Shown here: one piece after another, positions 6,127 through 14,218 of the stretch
How positions within the stretch are numbered: position 1 is the stretch's first letter
How the letters are laid out: each line of letters begins with the position of its first letter
Assembly: GCA_030595925.1 (NCBI GenBank)
Contig: JAUVLC010000038.1
Location: 1-21,018 of the forward strand
Source: Clostridia bacterium
GTDB taxonomy: Bacteria > CBDUZB01 > JAGLHV01
Direction: 5' to 3'
Length of the DNA stretch: 21,018 nucleotides
The notes under the pieces: model-generated
The model's input: only the letters and a program-made list of their open reading frames with translations
Databases searched by the model: none
Told to the model about the DNA's origin: nothing
Made by a program: the position numbers and the translations under genes

Positions 6127-7287
6127 CTATTTGCTTCTTGCTGATTCTTTAATCAAAGCAAGGGCTATTTCATCTCTTTGAATCTGATTGGTCCCTTCAT
6201 AAATTTGAGTAATTTTAGCATCGCGCATTCGTTTCTCCATAGGATATTCCCTCATATATCCATATCCACCATAAACCTGCACGGCATTAGTAGTTACTTC
6301 CATTGCTACATCAGAAGCAAATAGTTTACTCATTGCCGAGCATTTAGTTGCTCTTGCTTTAGGATCATTATCTATCGTCCTTGCCGTAGCATAAATAAGT
6401 GCTCTTGCCGCCTCTACCTTGGTAGCCATATCGGCTAACATATGTTGCACTGCCTGAAAAGAGCAAATAGGCCGCCCAAATTGAATTCTTTCCCTGGAAT
6501 ATTTAACAGCATCTTCTAGGGCACCCGCAGCAATACCTAAAGCCTGTGCAGCTACACCTGGTCTGGAAGCATCGAAAGTTTTCATAGTGATAATAAATCC
6601 CTGCCCCTCTCTGGATATTAAATTTTCTTTCGGTATTTTGCACTCATTAAATACTAATTCTCTGGTAGACGAAGCACGAATACCCATTTTATTTTCTTTC
6701 TTTCCAAAGGAAAAACCAGGCGTATCTTTTTCCACAATAAAGGCTGAAGCACCACGTGCTCCTTTTCCTTTATTAGTCATGGCAATTATCACATAAATTT
6801 CTGCTTCTCCTCCATTAGTGATAAAACACTTGGTTCCGTTTAGTATGTAAAAATCCCCCTCTTTCCTGGCTGTAGTTTGAATACCTGCCGCATCGCTCCC
6901 CGCATTAGCCTCAGTTACTGCAAAAGCAGCAATTTTCTTTCCACTGGCAATATCGGGTAAAAATTTCTTCTTCTGTTCCTCTGTACCAAAAAGAAGCAGG
7001 GGAAAAGTAGCCAATGCAGTCGCAGCTACGCAAAGAGCAATACCTCCGTCTATTTTGCATAATTCTTCCACACATAAACACAATTCTAAAACCCCACCTC
7101 CAAATCCTCCATATTCCTCCGGAATGTATAAGCCACACAAATCAGCATCAGCTAAAGCTTCTACTATTTCCCATGGAAATTCTCCGTTTTCATCGTATTT
7201 TTCCCTAACCGGTTTCATCTTTTCTTCTGCTATTTTTTTAGCTAATTCCTTAATCATCTGCTGTTCTTCACTAAGAAAATAATTCAT
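6127..7287 (-). CDS. Acyl-CoA dehydrogenase (short/branched-chain type)
   Basis: At 386 residues this is a typical FAD-dependent acyl-CoA dehydrogenase, oxidising an acyl-CoA to the 2-enoyl-CoA or, with a bifurcating ETF, running in reverse. Family motifs are clear: AVTEANAGSDAAG (substrate/FAD loop, about 122-134), GTKCFITNGG, RIQFGRPI, the C-terminal QVYGGYGYMREYPMEK, and YEGTNQIQR with the presumed catalytic base Glu364. This places it with the butyryl/isobutyryl/glutaryl group, but chain preference cannot be read by eye. A strong SD (GAGGAG) precedes the ATG. It is 30 bases downstream of rnc and upstream of etfB/etfA, its likely electron acceptor, although a 218-base gap separates them. 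Confidence 0.94.
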   Translation of the reverse strand: MNYFLSEEQQMIKELAKKIAEEKMKPVREKYDENGEFPWEIVEALADADLCGLYIPEEYGGFGGGVLELCLCVEELCKIDGGIALCVAATALATFPLLLFGTEEQKKKFLPDIASGKKIAAFAVTEANAGSDAAGIQTTARKEGDFYILNGTKCFITNGGEAEIYVIIAMTNKGKGARGASAFIVEKDTPGFSFGKKENKMGIRASSTRELVFNECKIPKENLISREGQGFIITMKTFDASRPGVAAQALGIAAGALEDAVKYSRERIQFGRPICSFQAVQHMLADMATKVEAARALIYATARTIDNDPKARATKCSAMSKLFASDVAMEVTTNAVQVYGGYGYMREYPMEKRMRDAKITQIYEGTNQIQRDEIALALIKESARSK

Positions 7288-7317
7288 TCTTTATCTCCTC
7301 TAATAAATAATAGTTTT

Positions 7318-8001
7318 TTAAACACTTTTTTTAGTCTTATCCATTTTACTTAAAGCATCTTTTGCGGCTTTTTGTTCCGCTTCTTTTTTGTTTTTACCTC
7401 GCCCTAAACCCCGAAGTTTATTCCTCCAAAAAACTTCTATCACGAATACTTTTTTATGATCAGGGCCTTCTTCTTTTACTACTCTATACTGAGGAACAAT
7501 TTTATTATTGCTTTGAACAATTTCCTGAAGAAAACTTTTATAATCTTTGGAAGTAAAAGAAACATCCTTTATCCTTTCCTCAATAAATATCCGAACAACC
7601 TCAAAACCTTGATCTAAATAAACAGCACCAATTAAAGCCTCCATTCCATTAGAAAGCAATGAAGAACGCTTTCGTCCCCCGGAAAAAATCTCCCCTTTTC
7701 CAAATAATAAATATTTGCCCAAATCCATTTCCTTTGCCCAAAAAGCAAGAACAGTTCTGCTTACTAAATTAGCTTTTAATTTAGACAACTGTCCTTCATC
7801 ATATTCTTTATGTTTTTTATATAGAAAAGAACTTACCACTGCCGATAGAATACTATCCCCTAAAAACTCCAATCGTTCATTCCATTCGTTTTTTCCATTT
7901 TCAAACGCATAAGACTTATGAGTTAATGCTCGCTCAAGTAATCCTTTATCATTAAACTTGATTTTTATTATATTTTCTAATTCTTTTCTCAAATTTCCCA
8001 C
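7318..8001 (-). CDS. rnc: Ribonuclease III
   Basis: This 227-residue protein has the RNase III endonuclease domain and a C-terminal double-stranded-RNA-binding domain (about 158-222, ending in GKNKKEAEQKAAKDAL). It cleaves double-stranded RNA in rRNA maturation and mRNA decay. The signature ERLEFLGDS is at 42-50 and supplies Asp49. The second metal-binding segment reads LSNGMEALIGA, giving Glu121 but Asn118 where the reference enzymes have Asp (E. coli D114). The start is GTG at 8001 with AAGGAT about 12 bases upstream; no in-frame ATG is nearby. It follows fabF as in many bacteria. Confidence 0.94.
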   Translation of the reverse strand: MGNLRKELENIIKIKFNDKGLLERALTHKSYAFENGKNEWNERLEFLGDSILSAVVSSFLYKKHKEYDEGQLSKLKANLVSRTVLAFWAKEMDLGKYLLFGKGEIFSGGRKRSSLLSNGMEALIGAVYLDQGFEVVRIFIEERIKDVSFTSKDYKSFLQEIVQSNNKIVPQYRVVKEEGPDHKKVFVIEVFWRNKLRGLGRGKNKKEAEQKAAKDALSKMDKTKKSV

Positions 8002-8059
8002 ATCTAAATTTATCCTTACTATTTAATATATCTTTTTAAAAAAAAACAAGTCAAACAAT

Positions 8060-9301
8060 TCATTTTTTATATTCTTTTAATACCAGACTGGCGTTGTGTC
8101 CCCCGAAACCTAGTGAATTTGAAAGAGCAACTTTTACTTTCTTAGAACGGCTCTCGTTAGGAACATAATCCAAATCACAATCAGGATCAGGAAATTCATA
8201 ATTTACGGTAGGATGAATAATTTCATCTCTAATAGTTAAAGCACAAGCAATCAATTCTACTGCACCGGCAGCACCTAAAAGATGTCCGGTCATTGATTTG
8301 GTAGAAGAAATAGGTATTTTATAAGCATAATCTCCAAAAAGCTTTTTTATTGCCAGGGTTTCCGTTTTATCATTTAAAGGGGTAGACGTTCCATGCGCAT
8401 TAATATAATCAACCTCTTCGGGATTAATTCCCCCATCTTTTAAAGCTAATTTCATTGCTTCAGAAGAAGCCTTGGCTGTTGAATCCGGAGCAGTTATGTG
8501 AAAAGCATCATCCGTTGCCCTATATCCCACTATTTCAGCGTAAATATAAGCCCCTCTTTTTTGAGCATGTTCTAATGATTCCAGCACTAGCATTCCTGCT
8601 CCTTCACCCATTATAAATCCATCTCGATGGGCATCAAAAGGACGGGAAGCTTTTTGTGGGGAATCATTTCGTGTAGATAAAGCTTTCAGAGAACAAAACC
8701 CCGCAAATCCCAGAGGAGTAATAGCTGCATCCGATCCTCCGGCAATCATTACCTCTGCATCACCATAACGGATATAACGCATACTTTCCCCTATGGAATG
8801 GCTTGAACTTGCACAAGCAGAGGAAAGCGAAAAATTAGGGCCTTTCAATCCGTAAGCTATAGCAATTTCTCCCGGAGCAATATTGGTTATTATTTTTGGA
8901 ATTAAAAAAGGACTTACCCGACGAGGACCTTTACTTAAAAGAGCATTATGCTCATTTTCAATAGTCTGAAGCCCACCCATCCCGGAACCAACAACCACTC
9001 CTACCTGATAAGGATCTTCTTCTTCCAGATTCAACTGAGCATCCTCTATTGCCATTTTAGCTGCGGTAACAGCAAATTGGGCAAATCGATCCATTCGTTT
9101 TATCTTCTTCTTGTCAATATAAGATTCCGGTTGAAAATTTTTTACTTCCGCATCAAGATGAGAATTATATTGATTTACATCAAAAAAAGAAACATGACCT
9201 ACCCCTGACTTACCGGACAATAATGCTTTCCAAAACTCATCCTTACCTTCTCCAAGAGGAGAAAGCACACCCATCCCGGTAATTACCACTCGCTGCTTCA
9301 T
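8060..9301 (-). CDS. fabF: Beta-ketoacyl-ACP synthase II
   Basis: The 413 residues correspond closely to E. coli FabF in length and numbering. The thiolase-fold catalytic triad is visible as Cys163 in SSACASSSH, His303 in NAHGTSTPLND and His340 in SMTGHLLGAAG. The enzyme elongates acyl-ACP by decarboxylative condensation with malonyl-ACP in the cytoplasm. The start has AAGGAGAG a few bases ahead of the ATG. It is separated from acpP by 246 bases, the largest gap inside the fab cluster, which contains a possible attenuator and a simple repeat. Confidence 0.97.
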   Translation of the reverse strand: MKQRVVITGMGVLSPLGEGKDEFWKALLSGKSGVGHVSFFDVNQYNSHLDAEVKNFQPESYIDKKKIKRMDRFAQFAVTAAKMAIEDAQLNLEEEDPYQVGVVVGSGMGGLQTIENEHNALLSKGPRRVSPFLIPKIITNIAPGEIAIAYGLKGPNFSLSSACASSSHSIGESMRYIRYGDAEVMIAGGSDAAITPLGFAGFCSLKALSTRNDSPQKASRPFDAHRDGFIMGEGAGMLVLESLEHAQKRGAYIYAEIVGYRATDDAFHITAPDSTAKASSEAMKLALKDGGINPEEVDYINAHGTSTPLNDKTETLAIKKLFGDYAYKIPISSTKSMTGHLLGAAGAVELIACALTIRDEIIHPTVNYEFPDPDCDLDYVPNESRSKKVKVALSNSLGFGGHNASLVLKEYKK

Positions 9302-9370
9302 CTTCTCTCCTTAACTCTCTTATATTTTTTCTTTTTTCTCCCGCTTTCTTTTCAACAGGATTAAATACGA

Positions 9371-9416
9371 ACCAAAAAAATTGTAAGGGTGGCAAGTAAA
9401 AAACCTCATCACCCTT
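9371..9416 (-). terminator. Hairpin with T-run between acpP and fabF (possible attenuator)
   Basis: AAGGGTG (9385-9391) pairs with CACCCTT (9410-9416) around an 18-base loop. On the minus strand the stem is followed by ACA and seven T residues, as in an intrinsic terminator, but the long loop makes it weak. Its position would let part of the transcripts stop after acpP. Confidence 0.4.
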
Positions 9417-9421
9417 TTTTT

Positions 9422-9453
9422 GTTTTCTTTGTTGTTTTCTTTGTTGTTTTCTT
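9422..9453. repeat. 12-bp tandem repeat, 2.7 copies
   Basis: GTTTTCTTTGTT occurs twice exactly (9422-9433, 9434-9445), followed by a partial copy GTTTTCTT. It is a short low-complexity tract in the acpP-fabF gap with no coding role. Confidence 0.75.
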
Positions 9454-9547
9454 AAAAAACTACAAAACTTACCTTTTTATCTATTAATCAACAACCGAAC
9501 AAATCCTTCATTTACATCTCTTTTTTTATTAATAAACTGCAATTTTT

Positions 9548-9784
9548 TTATTGACTAATTCGAGCTTTTATATACTCAAGGGCTTTACCCACTGAGTCTA
9601 ATTTCTCTGTTTCCTCCTCTGGAATTTCTATGTCAAATTCTTCTTCCAAAGCAATTATTAATTCCACAGTGTCCAGAGAATCGGCACCAAGGTCATTAGT
9701 AAAAGAAGCTTGCGGCGTAACCTGCTCCGCATCCACACCTAACTGCTCAACTATTATTTCCTTCACTCTATCCTCTACTCCCAT
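9548..9784 (-). CDS. acpP: Acyl carrier protein
   Basis: With the ATG at 9784 the product is 78 residues, the standard ACP length, and highly acidic. The phosphopantetheine attachment site is Ser36 in the classical [10 protein letters not shown] context, and the rest ([21 protein letters not shown]) is textbook ACP. An upstream GTG at 9796 is in frame but would sit inside the Shine-Dalgarno sequence AGGGGGTGA (9793-9801), so the ATG 8 bases downstream of it is the better start. It carries the growing acyl chain for FabD, FabH, FabG and FabF encoded around it. Confidence 0.97.
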   Translation of the reverse strand: MGVEDRVKEIIVEQLGVDAEQVTPQASFTNDLGADSLDTVELIIALEEEFDIEIPEEETEKLDSVGKALEYIKARISQ

Positions 9785-9792
9785 CTTTCTTC

Positions 9793-9801
9793 TCACCCCC
9801 T
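9793..9801 (-). promoter_or_regulatory. acpP: Ribosome binding site that fixes the acpP start
   Basis: AGGGGGTGA on the minus strand, 8 bases before the ATG at 9784. The alternative GTG start (9796) overlaps this sequence and cannot use it. Confidence 0.75.
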
Positions 9802-9823
9802 ATTATAGTGCTAATTTATTTTT

Positions 9824-10564
9824 TTATATGGCCATTCCGCCATCCAGCTTAATTACCTCACCTGTAATATAGTTTGCTTCATCAGAAGACAGGAAAACAC
9901 ACAAATTAGCTACATCCTCCACCTCACCAAAACGCTTTAAAGGTATTTGTTGATTTACCTTTTCTTTTATCTGTTCGGATAATTTGTCTGTCATTTTAGT
10001 GCGTATAAAACCCGGAGCAATAGCATTCACATTAATATTACGGGAGGCAAACTCTTTTGCCCATGTCTTAGTTAAAGAAATTACTCCTCCCTTGGAAGCC
10101 GCATAATTAGACTGACCGGCATTACCAATTATTCCCACAATAGAAGCAATGTTGACAATTTTTCCCTTCCGTTGTTTCATCATTGACCGTACAACTGCCT
10201 TTGTACAGTTAAAAACACCTTTAAGATTAATACTTATGACTTTGTCCCATTCTTCGTCTTTCATTCGCAGTAATAAATTATCACGGGTAATCCCCGCGTT
10301 GTTAATTAATATATCAATTTTGCCAAATTTGTCAAGTATTTTTTTTACCATTTCTTCCACAGAAGAAATTTGCGACACATCTACGGTAACCGCTAACGCC
10401 TCCCCGCCTTGTTCCTTTATTCGGGAAACAGTATTTAAACTAAATTCCTCAATGACATCAGCCACCACGACCTTCGCCCCTGACTGGCTGAATTTTAAAG
10501 CAATAGAAGCCCCAATTCCTCCTCCTGCACCGGTAACCAAAACAACTTTATCTGTTAATCCCAT
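9824..10564 (-). CDS. fabG: 3-oxoacyl-ACP reductase
   Basis: Starting at the ATG at 10564 gives 246 residues, a normal FabG. It is a short-chain dehydrogenase: cofactor motif TGAGGGIG (11-18), NNAG (88-91), and catalytic Asn114, Ser141, Tyr154 and Lys158 (YAASK). It reduces 3-oxoacyl-ACP, usually with NADPH, in the elongation cycle. The frame continues six codons upstream to a TTG, but that TTG lies against GGAGGAG (10574-10580), which is the ribosome binding site for the ATG. It sits between fabD and acpP in the usual order. Confidence 0.96.
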   Translation of the reverse strand: MGLTDKVVLVTGAGGGIGASIALKFSQSGAKVVVADVIEEFSLNTVSRIKEQGGEALAVTVDVSQISSVEEMVKKILDKFGKIDILINNAGITRDNLLLRMKDEEWDKVISINLKGVFNCTKAVVRSMMKQRKGKIVNIASIVGIIGNAGQSNYAASKGGVISLTKTWAKEFASRNINVNAIAPGFIRTKMTDKLSEQIKEKVNQQIPLKRFGEVEDVANLCVFLSSDEANYITGEVIKLDGGMAI

Positions 10565-10573
10565 TTTTTTGTA

Positions 10574-10580
10574 CTCCTCC
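10574..10580 (-). promoter_or_regulatory. fabG: Ribosome binding site that fixes the fabG start
   Basis: GGAGGAG on the minus strand, 9 bases before the ATG at 10564. It argues against the TTG at 10582, whose codons would include this motif. Confidence 0.8.
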
Positions 10581-10650
10581 AAATATAATCTAAATTATTT
10601 ATTTACACATTTTTAAATTAATACGATAAAAAAAAATTTCTTTTCATTTT

Positions 10651-11637
10651 TCAATCTTTTAAGGCCTGTAATGTTTTTTCCAATGTATTTTGATTTTCTA
10701 TGTTTAATACCTTCACATCCTTATTAGTTTGACGTAAGAGACCCCTTAAAACCCTACCCGGGCATATTTCTATGAAAAGATTTATTCCATGCTCGATCAT
10801 TTTTGAAATACTTTTTTCCCACAACACAGGATTATTAATTTGTTTTATCAAAGCTTTCTTTATGTCTTCTCCCTTAAAATTTAATTCTGCATTACAATTC
10901 ATTACCACAGGAATTTTTGTGTTTTTCAACTCTATCTTCTCCACTTCCCGGGAGAACTTTTCCGCAGCCGAAGACATCAACTTAGAATGGAAAGGGCCGC
11001 TTACATTTAGAATAATTGCTCTTTTAGCCCCCTCATTCCGGGCAAGCTTTACTGCCCGCTCACATGCATCACTATTACCGGCAATAACAATTTGTTGGGG
11101 AGAATTGAAGTTTACCGGCTCCACAATCAAATTCATTTCCTTTTCTACCTTACGGCATATCTTTTCGACCATTTCTTTTTTTAAACCAATAATTGCTGCC
11201 ATTTTTCCGGTATTTGCCAATGAAGCTTGTTGAATAAATTTTCCTCTTTGATTTATAAGCTTCAATATAGTGGAAAAATCTAAGACATTCGCTGCAAACA
11301 AAGCAGAATATTCCCCTAAGCTATGGCCGGCTACCGCTGCTATCTTATTACTAAAACCCAAAGGACACTGCTGCATAAATACTTTAAAAAAAGAAACACA
11401 GGTGATGAAAATTGCCGGTTGAGTAATTTCGGTTTTTCGCAGATCATCTTCACTTCCTTCAAAAACATGTTTTTTTAAATCAAAATCCAAAAGGGTATCT
11501 GCTTGCTGAAAAACTTCCCTTGCTACATCATATTTATCAAAAAACTCTTTTCCCATACCAACATATTGGGATCCCTGTCCCGGGAAAATCAAGCCTATCT
11601 TTACTCCCCGGTCAGCAAATTCTAAACGTTCCTGCAT
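10651..11637 (-). CDS. fabD: Malonyl-CoA:ACP transacylase
   Basis: This 328-residue protein shows the malonyltransferase motifs IFPGQGSQYVGMG (17-29), the nucleophile elbow GHSLGEYSALFAA with Ser106 at its centre, and GPFHSKLM containing the second catalytic histidine. It transfers malonate from CoA to ACP, supplying the FabH and FabF condensation steps. About ten residues precede the usual FabD N-terminus, but no later start codon fits, and AAGGGG lies 8 bases before the ATG. It is preceded by a 96-base gap after fabH in which I see no convincing promoter. Confidence 0.96.
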   Translation of the reverse strand: MQERLEFADRGVKIGLIFPGQGSQYVGMGKEFFDKYDVAREVFQQADTLLDFDLKKHVFEGSEDDLRKTEITQPAIFITCVSFFKVFMQQCPLGFSNKIAAVAGHSLGEYSALFAANVLDFSTILKLINQRGKFIQQASLANTGKMAAIIGLKKEMVEKICRKVEKEMNLIVEPVNFNSPQQIVIAGNSDACERAVKLARNEGAKRAIILNVSGPFHSKLMSSAAEKFSREVEKIELKNTKIPVVMNCNAELNFKGEDIKKALIKQINNPVLWEKSISKMIEHGINLFIEICPGRVLRGLLRQTNKDVKVLNIENQNTLEKTLQALKD

Positions 11638-11733
11638 CCTTTGTTTCCCCTTATTTCTTACGCATAAAATAACTTAAACAAAACAACAAACTTCTTCGTC
11701 CCAATAAAATTATTACACTCTATAACTACAAAA

Positions 11734-12714
11734 TTACCATCGAATTATGCAAGCACCGCTGGTAAACCCTGCCCCAAAAGCCACCAACTCTAAAATATCT
11801 CCTTCTTTTACGCCTTTTTCTTTAACCACCTCATCTAATCCTACGGCAGTAGTTGCTGCCGACATATTTCCATATTTATGGATATTAAAAAAAACCTTTT
11901 CTATGGGAACTCCTACCCTTTTCGCCACGGCGTTAATTATCCGGGTATTAGCCTGATGAGGAATAATAAATTTAACATCATCCCAATCCAAATTGTTCAT
12001 TCTCACCGCCTCATTCGCAGATTTAACCATTGATTGAACAGCAATTTTAAAAACTTCATTCCCCTTCATTTTTAAGAAATGAAGTCTTCCCTTTACCGTA
12101 CTCTCCGTTGCAGGCATCTTTGAACCACCTGCAGGCATATTCAAAAGCTCTGCATAATTTCCATTAGAATTTAGATATGCACCCAGAACTCCCTGTTCTG
12201 TCTGCTCTCTACGCAATACAGCAGCACCCGCTCCATCACCAAACAAAACACAAGTATTTCTGTCTTGCCAGTCAGTAACCTTGGAAAGCGTTTCCGAAGC
12301 AATAACCAGAGCTGTTTTATAAGTTCCCATCTCCAAATATTGTTTAACGCAAGAAAGAGCATAAATAAATCCGGTACAAGCAGCATTTAAATCAAAACAA
12401 ACAGCATTCTTAGCCCCTAATTTAGCCTGAAGAATACAAGCAGTAGATGGAAAAAGCATATCGGGGGTAATCGTAGCAACAACCAGCAATTCTATTTCCT
12501 CCGCTTTAAGGCCAGCACCCACCAAAGCTTCTTTACTTGCTTCTAAAGCCAAATCACTGGTCGCCTGATTATCAGCGGCTATTCTTCTTTCCCGGATACC
12601 GGTCCTACTGACAATCCATTCATTGTTAGTATCTACCAGTTTTTCCAAATCAGAATTAGTTAAAATTTTGTCCGGCAAATAAGAACCGGTACCAATTATT
12701 CTCGCTTTATACAA
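11734..12714 (-). CDS. fabH: Beta-ketoacyl-ACP synthase III
   Basis: At 326 residues this is full-length FabH, which condenses acetyl-CoA (or branched starters) with malonyl-ACP to begin fatty acid synthesis. The catalytic triad is Cys113 (NAACTGF), His253 (PHQANTRI) and Asn283 (YGNMSAATT), with the C-terminal FGAGFTSGACI typical of the family. Translation starts at a TTG (12714), 7 bases after GGAG; no ATG is available nearby. The plsX stop is only two bases upstream, implying coupled translation. Whether it prefers straight or branched primers cannot be told from sequence by eye. Confidence 0.96.
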   Translation of the reverse strand: MYKARIIGTGSYLPDKILTNSDLEKLVDTNNEWIVSRTGIRERRIAADNQATSDLALEASKEALVGAGLKAEEIELLVVATITPDMLFPSTACILQAKLGAKNAVCFDLNAACTGFIYALSCVKQYLEMGTYKTALVIASETLSKVTDWQDRNTCVLFGDGAGAAVLRREQTEQGVLGAYLNSNGNYAELLNMPAGGSKMPATESTVKGRLHFLKMKGNEVFKIAVQSMVKSANEAVRMNNLDWDDVKFIIPHQANTRIINAVAKRVGVPIEKVFFNIHKYGNMSAATTAVGLDEVVKEKGVKEGDILELVAFGAGFTSGACIIRW

Positions 12715-12716
12715 TT

Positions 12717-13715
12717 TTATTCTCCATTATATTTATCAATTTGGGTACAAATTTCCTGATTAATGCTTTTAGAAATTAATTCCGAAGCTACTTTAATTGC
12801 ACTTTTGATTGCTTTATGACTAGAACTTCCATGACAGATAACGGACAACCCGCTAACACCTAATAAAGGAGCTCCTCCATATTCTTCATAATTGATTCTC
12901 TTTTTCACATTTTTAAATACTCTTTTTAATGAATAGGCAGCCATCCGCCATAATCTTTTTTTGTTGATTTCTTCCTTAATCAACGATAACGTCATCTCAG
13001 CTACGCCTTCTCCAAGCTTTAAAATAATATTCCCCACAAACCCGTCACATATTACTACATCGGCTTTTCCCTGAAGGACATCTTTTCCTTCTAAGTTACC
13101 CACAAAATTCAAACCGCTTTTTTGTAATAAATTAAAAGTTTCTATTCTGAGTTCATCCCCCTTAGTAGCCTCTTCTCCGATATTTAAAAGACCGACTTTG
13201 GGAAAATCAACCCCAAAAATATCTTTAAAATAGACACTCCCCATAATTGCAAATTGCAGTAAATTTCTGGCTTTACAATCAACATTTGCACCGACATCAA
13301 TTAAGGTACACATACCTTTTCTGGTAGGCATTGGAGAAACAATTGCCGGACGATTTACCCCGGGTAATCTTTTTAAATGCATTAAACTCGCAGCCATTAT
13401 TGCACCTGAATTACCGGCAGAAACGCATGCCTTTGCTTTTCCTTCTTTGAGTAATCGTAAAGCTACCATAATAGAAGAATCTTTTTTTTGCCGGCAAGCA
13501 AGAGCAGGAGCTTCATCCATGGCTACAACTTGCGGAGCATGTACAATTTTCAATTCTAACCCTGAAACATCAAATTGTTTTAACTTTCTCCTTATTACCT
13601 CTTCATTACCCACTAAAATAACTTTATACCCATATTCCTTACAAGCCTGCACTACACCACTTATTATCGTATCCGGAGCATTATCACCACCCATAGCATC
13701 AACTGCAATCCACAT
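12717..13715 (-). CDS. plsX: Phosphate acyltransferase
   Basis: The 332-residue product begins with the PlsX hallmark AVDAMGGDNAP and continues with VSAGNSGAIMAAS, LIDVGANVDCK, NIGEEATKG, VICDGFVGNIILK and the C-terminal YGGAPLLGVSG. PlsX makes acyl-phosphate from acyl-ACP, the acyl donor for PlsY in phospholipid synthesis, and works as a peripheral membrane enzyme. It lies 26 bases after rpmF and 2 bases before fabH, the classical rpmF-plsX-fabH order. The SD GGAGGA is well placed before its ATG. Confidence 0.97.
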   Translation of the reverse strand: MWIAVDAMGGDNAPDTIISGVVQACKEYGYKVILVGNEEVIRRKLKQFDVSGLELKIVHAPQVVAMDEAPALACRQKKDSSIMVALRLLKEGKAKACVSAGNSGAIMAASLMHLKRLPGVNRPAIVSPMPTRKGMCTLIDVGANVDCKARNLLQFAIMGSVYFKDIFGVDFPKVGLLNIGEEATKGDELRIETFNLLQKSGLNFVGNLEGKDVLQGKADVVICDGFVGNIILKLGEGVAEMTLSLIKEEINKKRLWRMAAYSLKRVFKNVKKRINYEEYGGAPLLGVSGLSVICHGSSSHKAIKSAIKVASELISKSINQEICTQIDKYNGE

Positions 13716-13741
13716 TTAATTCCTCCAAAAAGAACCCGTCC

Positions 13742-14047
13742 CTATTTTTTATCAGCTTTTTTTTCCTTTTTTCCCTTTATTTCTTTCTTTTCCTTTATTT
13801 GCTTCTTTTCCTTTACTTGCTTCTTCTCCTTTATCTGTTTCTTCTCGCCCTTCTCTTTTTTTTCCTTTTTTTCCTTTATTTTAATCACCTCTTTACCATT
13901 ATAAAAACCACAATGTAAACAAACATGATGAGGCAATTTAGGTTCTTTACACTGTGGACAAAAAGATAAATCAGGTAAAGAAATTTTCCAATTTGCTCTT
14001 CTCTTATCTCTCCTTGATTTTGAATGCCTTCTTTTTGGATTAGCCAT
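13742..14047 (-). CDS. rpmF: Ribosomal protein L32 with Lys/Glu-rich C-terminal extension
   Basis: Residues 1-56 are a normal bL32: basic N-terminus [17 protein letters not shown], tryptophan 20, and a zinc-ribbon with CPQC (30-33) and CLHC (43-46). bL32 is usually about 55-65 residues, but this one continues for about 45 more residues made almost wholly of Lys, Glu and Gln in a six-residue pattern ([18 protein letters not shown] and variants). The underlying DNA is an imperfect 18-bp tandem repeat, so the tail probably arose by repeat expansion. It is first in the fab operon, behind a strong promoter, with SD GGGAG. Confidence 0.93.
   Translation of the reverse strand: MANPKRRHSKSRRDKRRANWKISLPDLSFCPQCKEPKLPHHVCLHCGFYNGKEVIKIKEKKEKKEKGEKKQIKEKKQVKEKKQIKEKKEIKGKKEKKADKK
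13760..13868. repeat. Imperfect 18-bp tandem repeat coding for the L32 tail
   Basis: T/C-rich units on the plus strand, such as CTTTTCCTTTATTTGCTT, CTTTTCCTTTACTTGCTT and CTTCTCCTTTATCTGTTT, follow one another and keep the frame, each coding for a six-residue K/E/Q unit of L32. Confidence 0.7.
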
Positions 14048-14150
14048 TTTTATTTCTCCCTTTTTATCACTTAAAATACTTTACTTATATAATACCTAAA
14101 AAAATATCTCTATAAAAAATTACTGTTTTCTTCAAAAATATATTTCCAAT

Positions 14151-14179
14151 ATCATACTTATCAAGCCATCATTTGTCAA
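14151..14179 (-). promoter_or_regulatory. Promoter of the rpmF-plsX-fab operon
   Basis: Minus-strand TTGACA (14179-14174), 17 bases, TATGAT (14156-14151): a perfect -35, correct spacing and a five-of-six -10. The leader before rpmF is about 97 bases and very AU-rich. I looked for a FapR-type palindromic operator and saw none. Confidence 0.82.
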
Positions 14180-14218
14180 TAAAAAACATTTTTTTTATCT
14201 CTTCTATTAATTATCGAT

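Noticed and set aside
8948-9208. 86-codon open frame on the plus strand
   Set aside because: Antisense to fabF; the product is low in charged residues and matches nothing known to me.
9422-9453. CRISPR or iteron-type origin
   Set aside because: Only 2.7 copies of a low-complexity 12-mer, no DnaA-type boxes and no replication gene nearby.
10149-10616. 155-codon open frame on the plus strand
   Set aside because: It lies antisense to fabG, which has all catalytic residues and a strong SD; the plus-strand product is hydrophobic and unlike any family, with no ribosome binding site.
10772-11233. 153-codon open frame on the plus strand
   Set aside because: It is antisense to fabD, whose motifs are intact. 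Long antisense frames are expected here from the codon bias of the AT-rich coding strand.
14060-14150. FapR-type operator or riboswitch in the rpmF leader
   Set aside because: The leader is AU-rich without the TTAGTACC/GGTACTAA-type palindrome and without stable paired regions; nothing specific could be supported.
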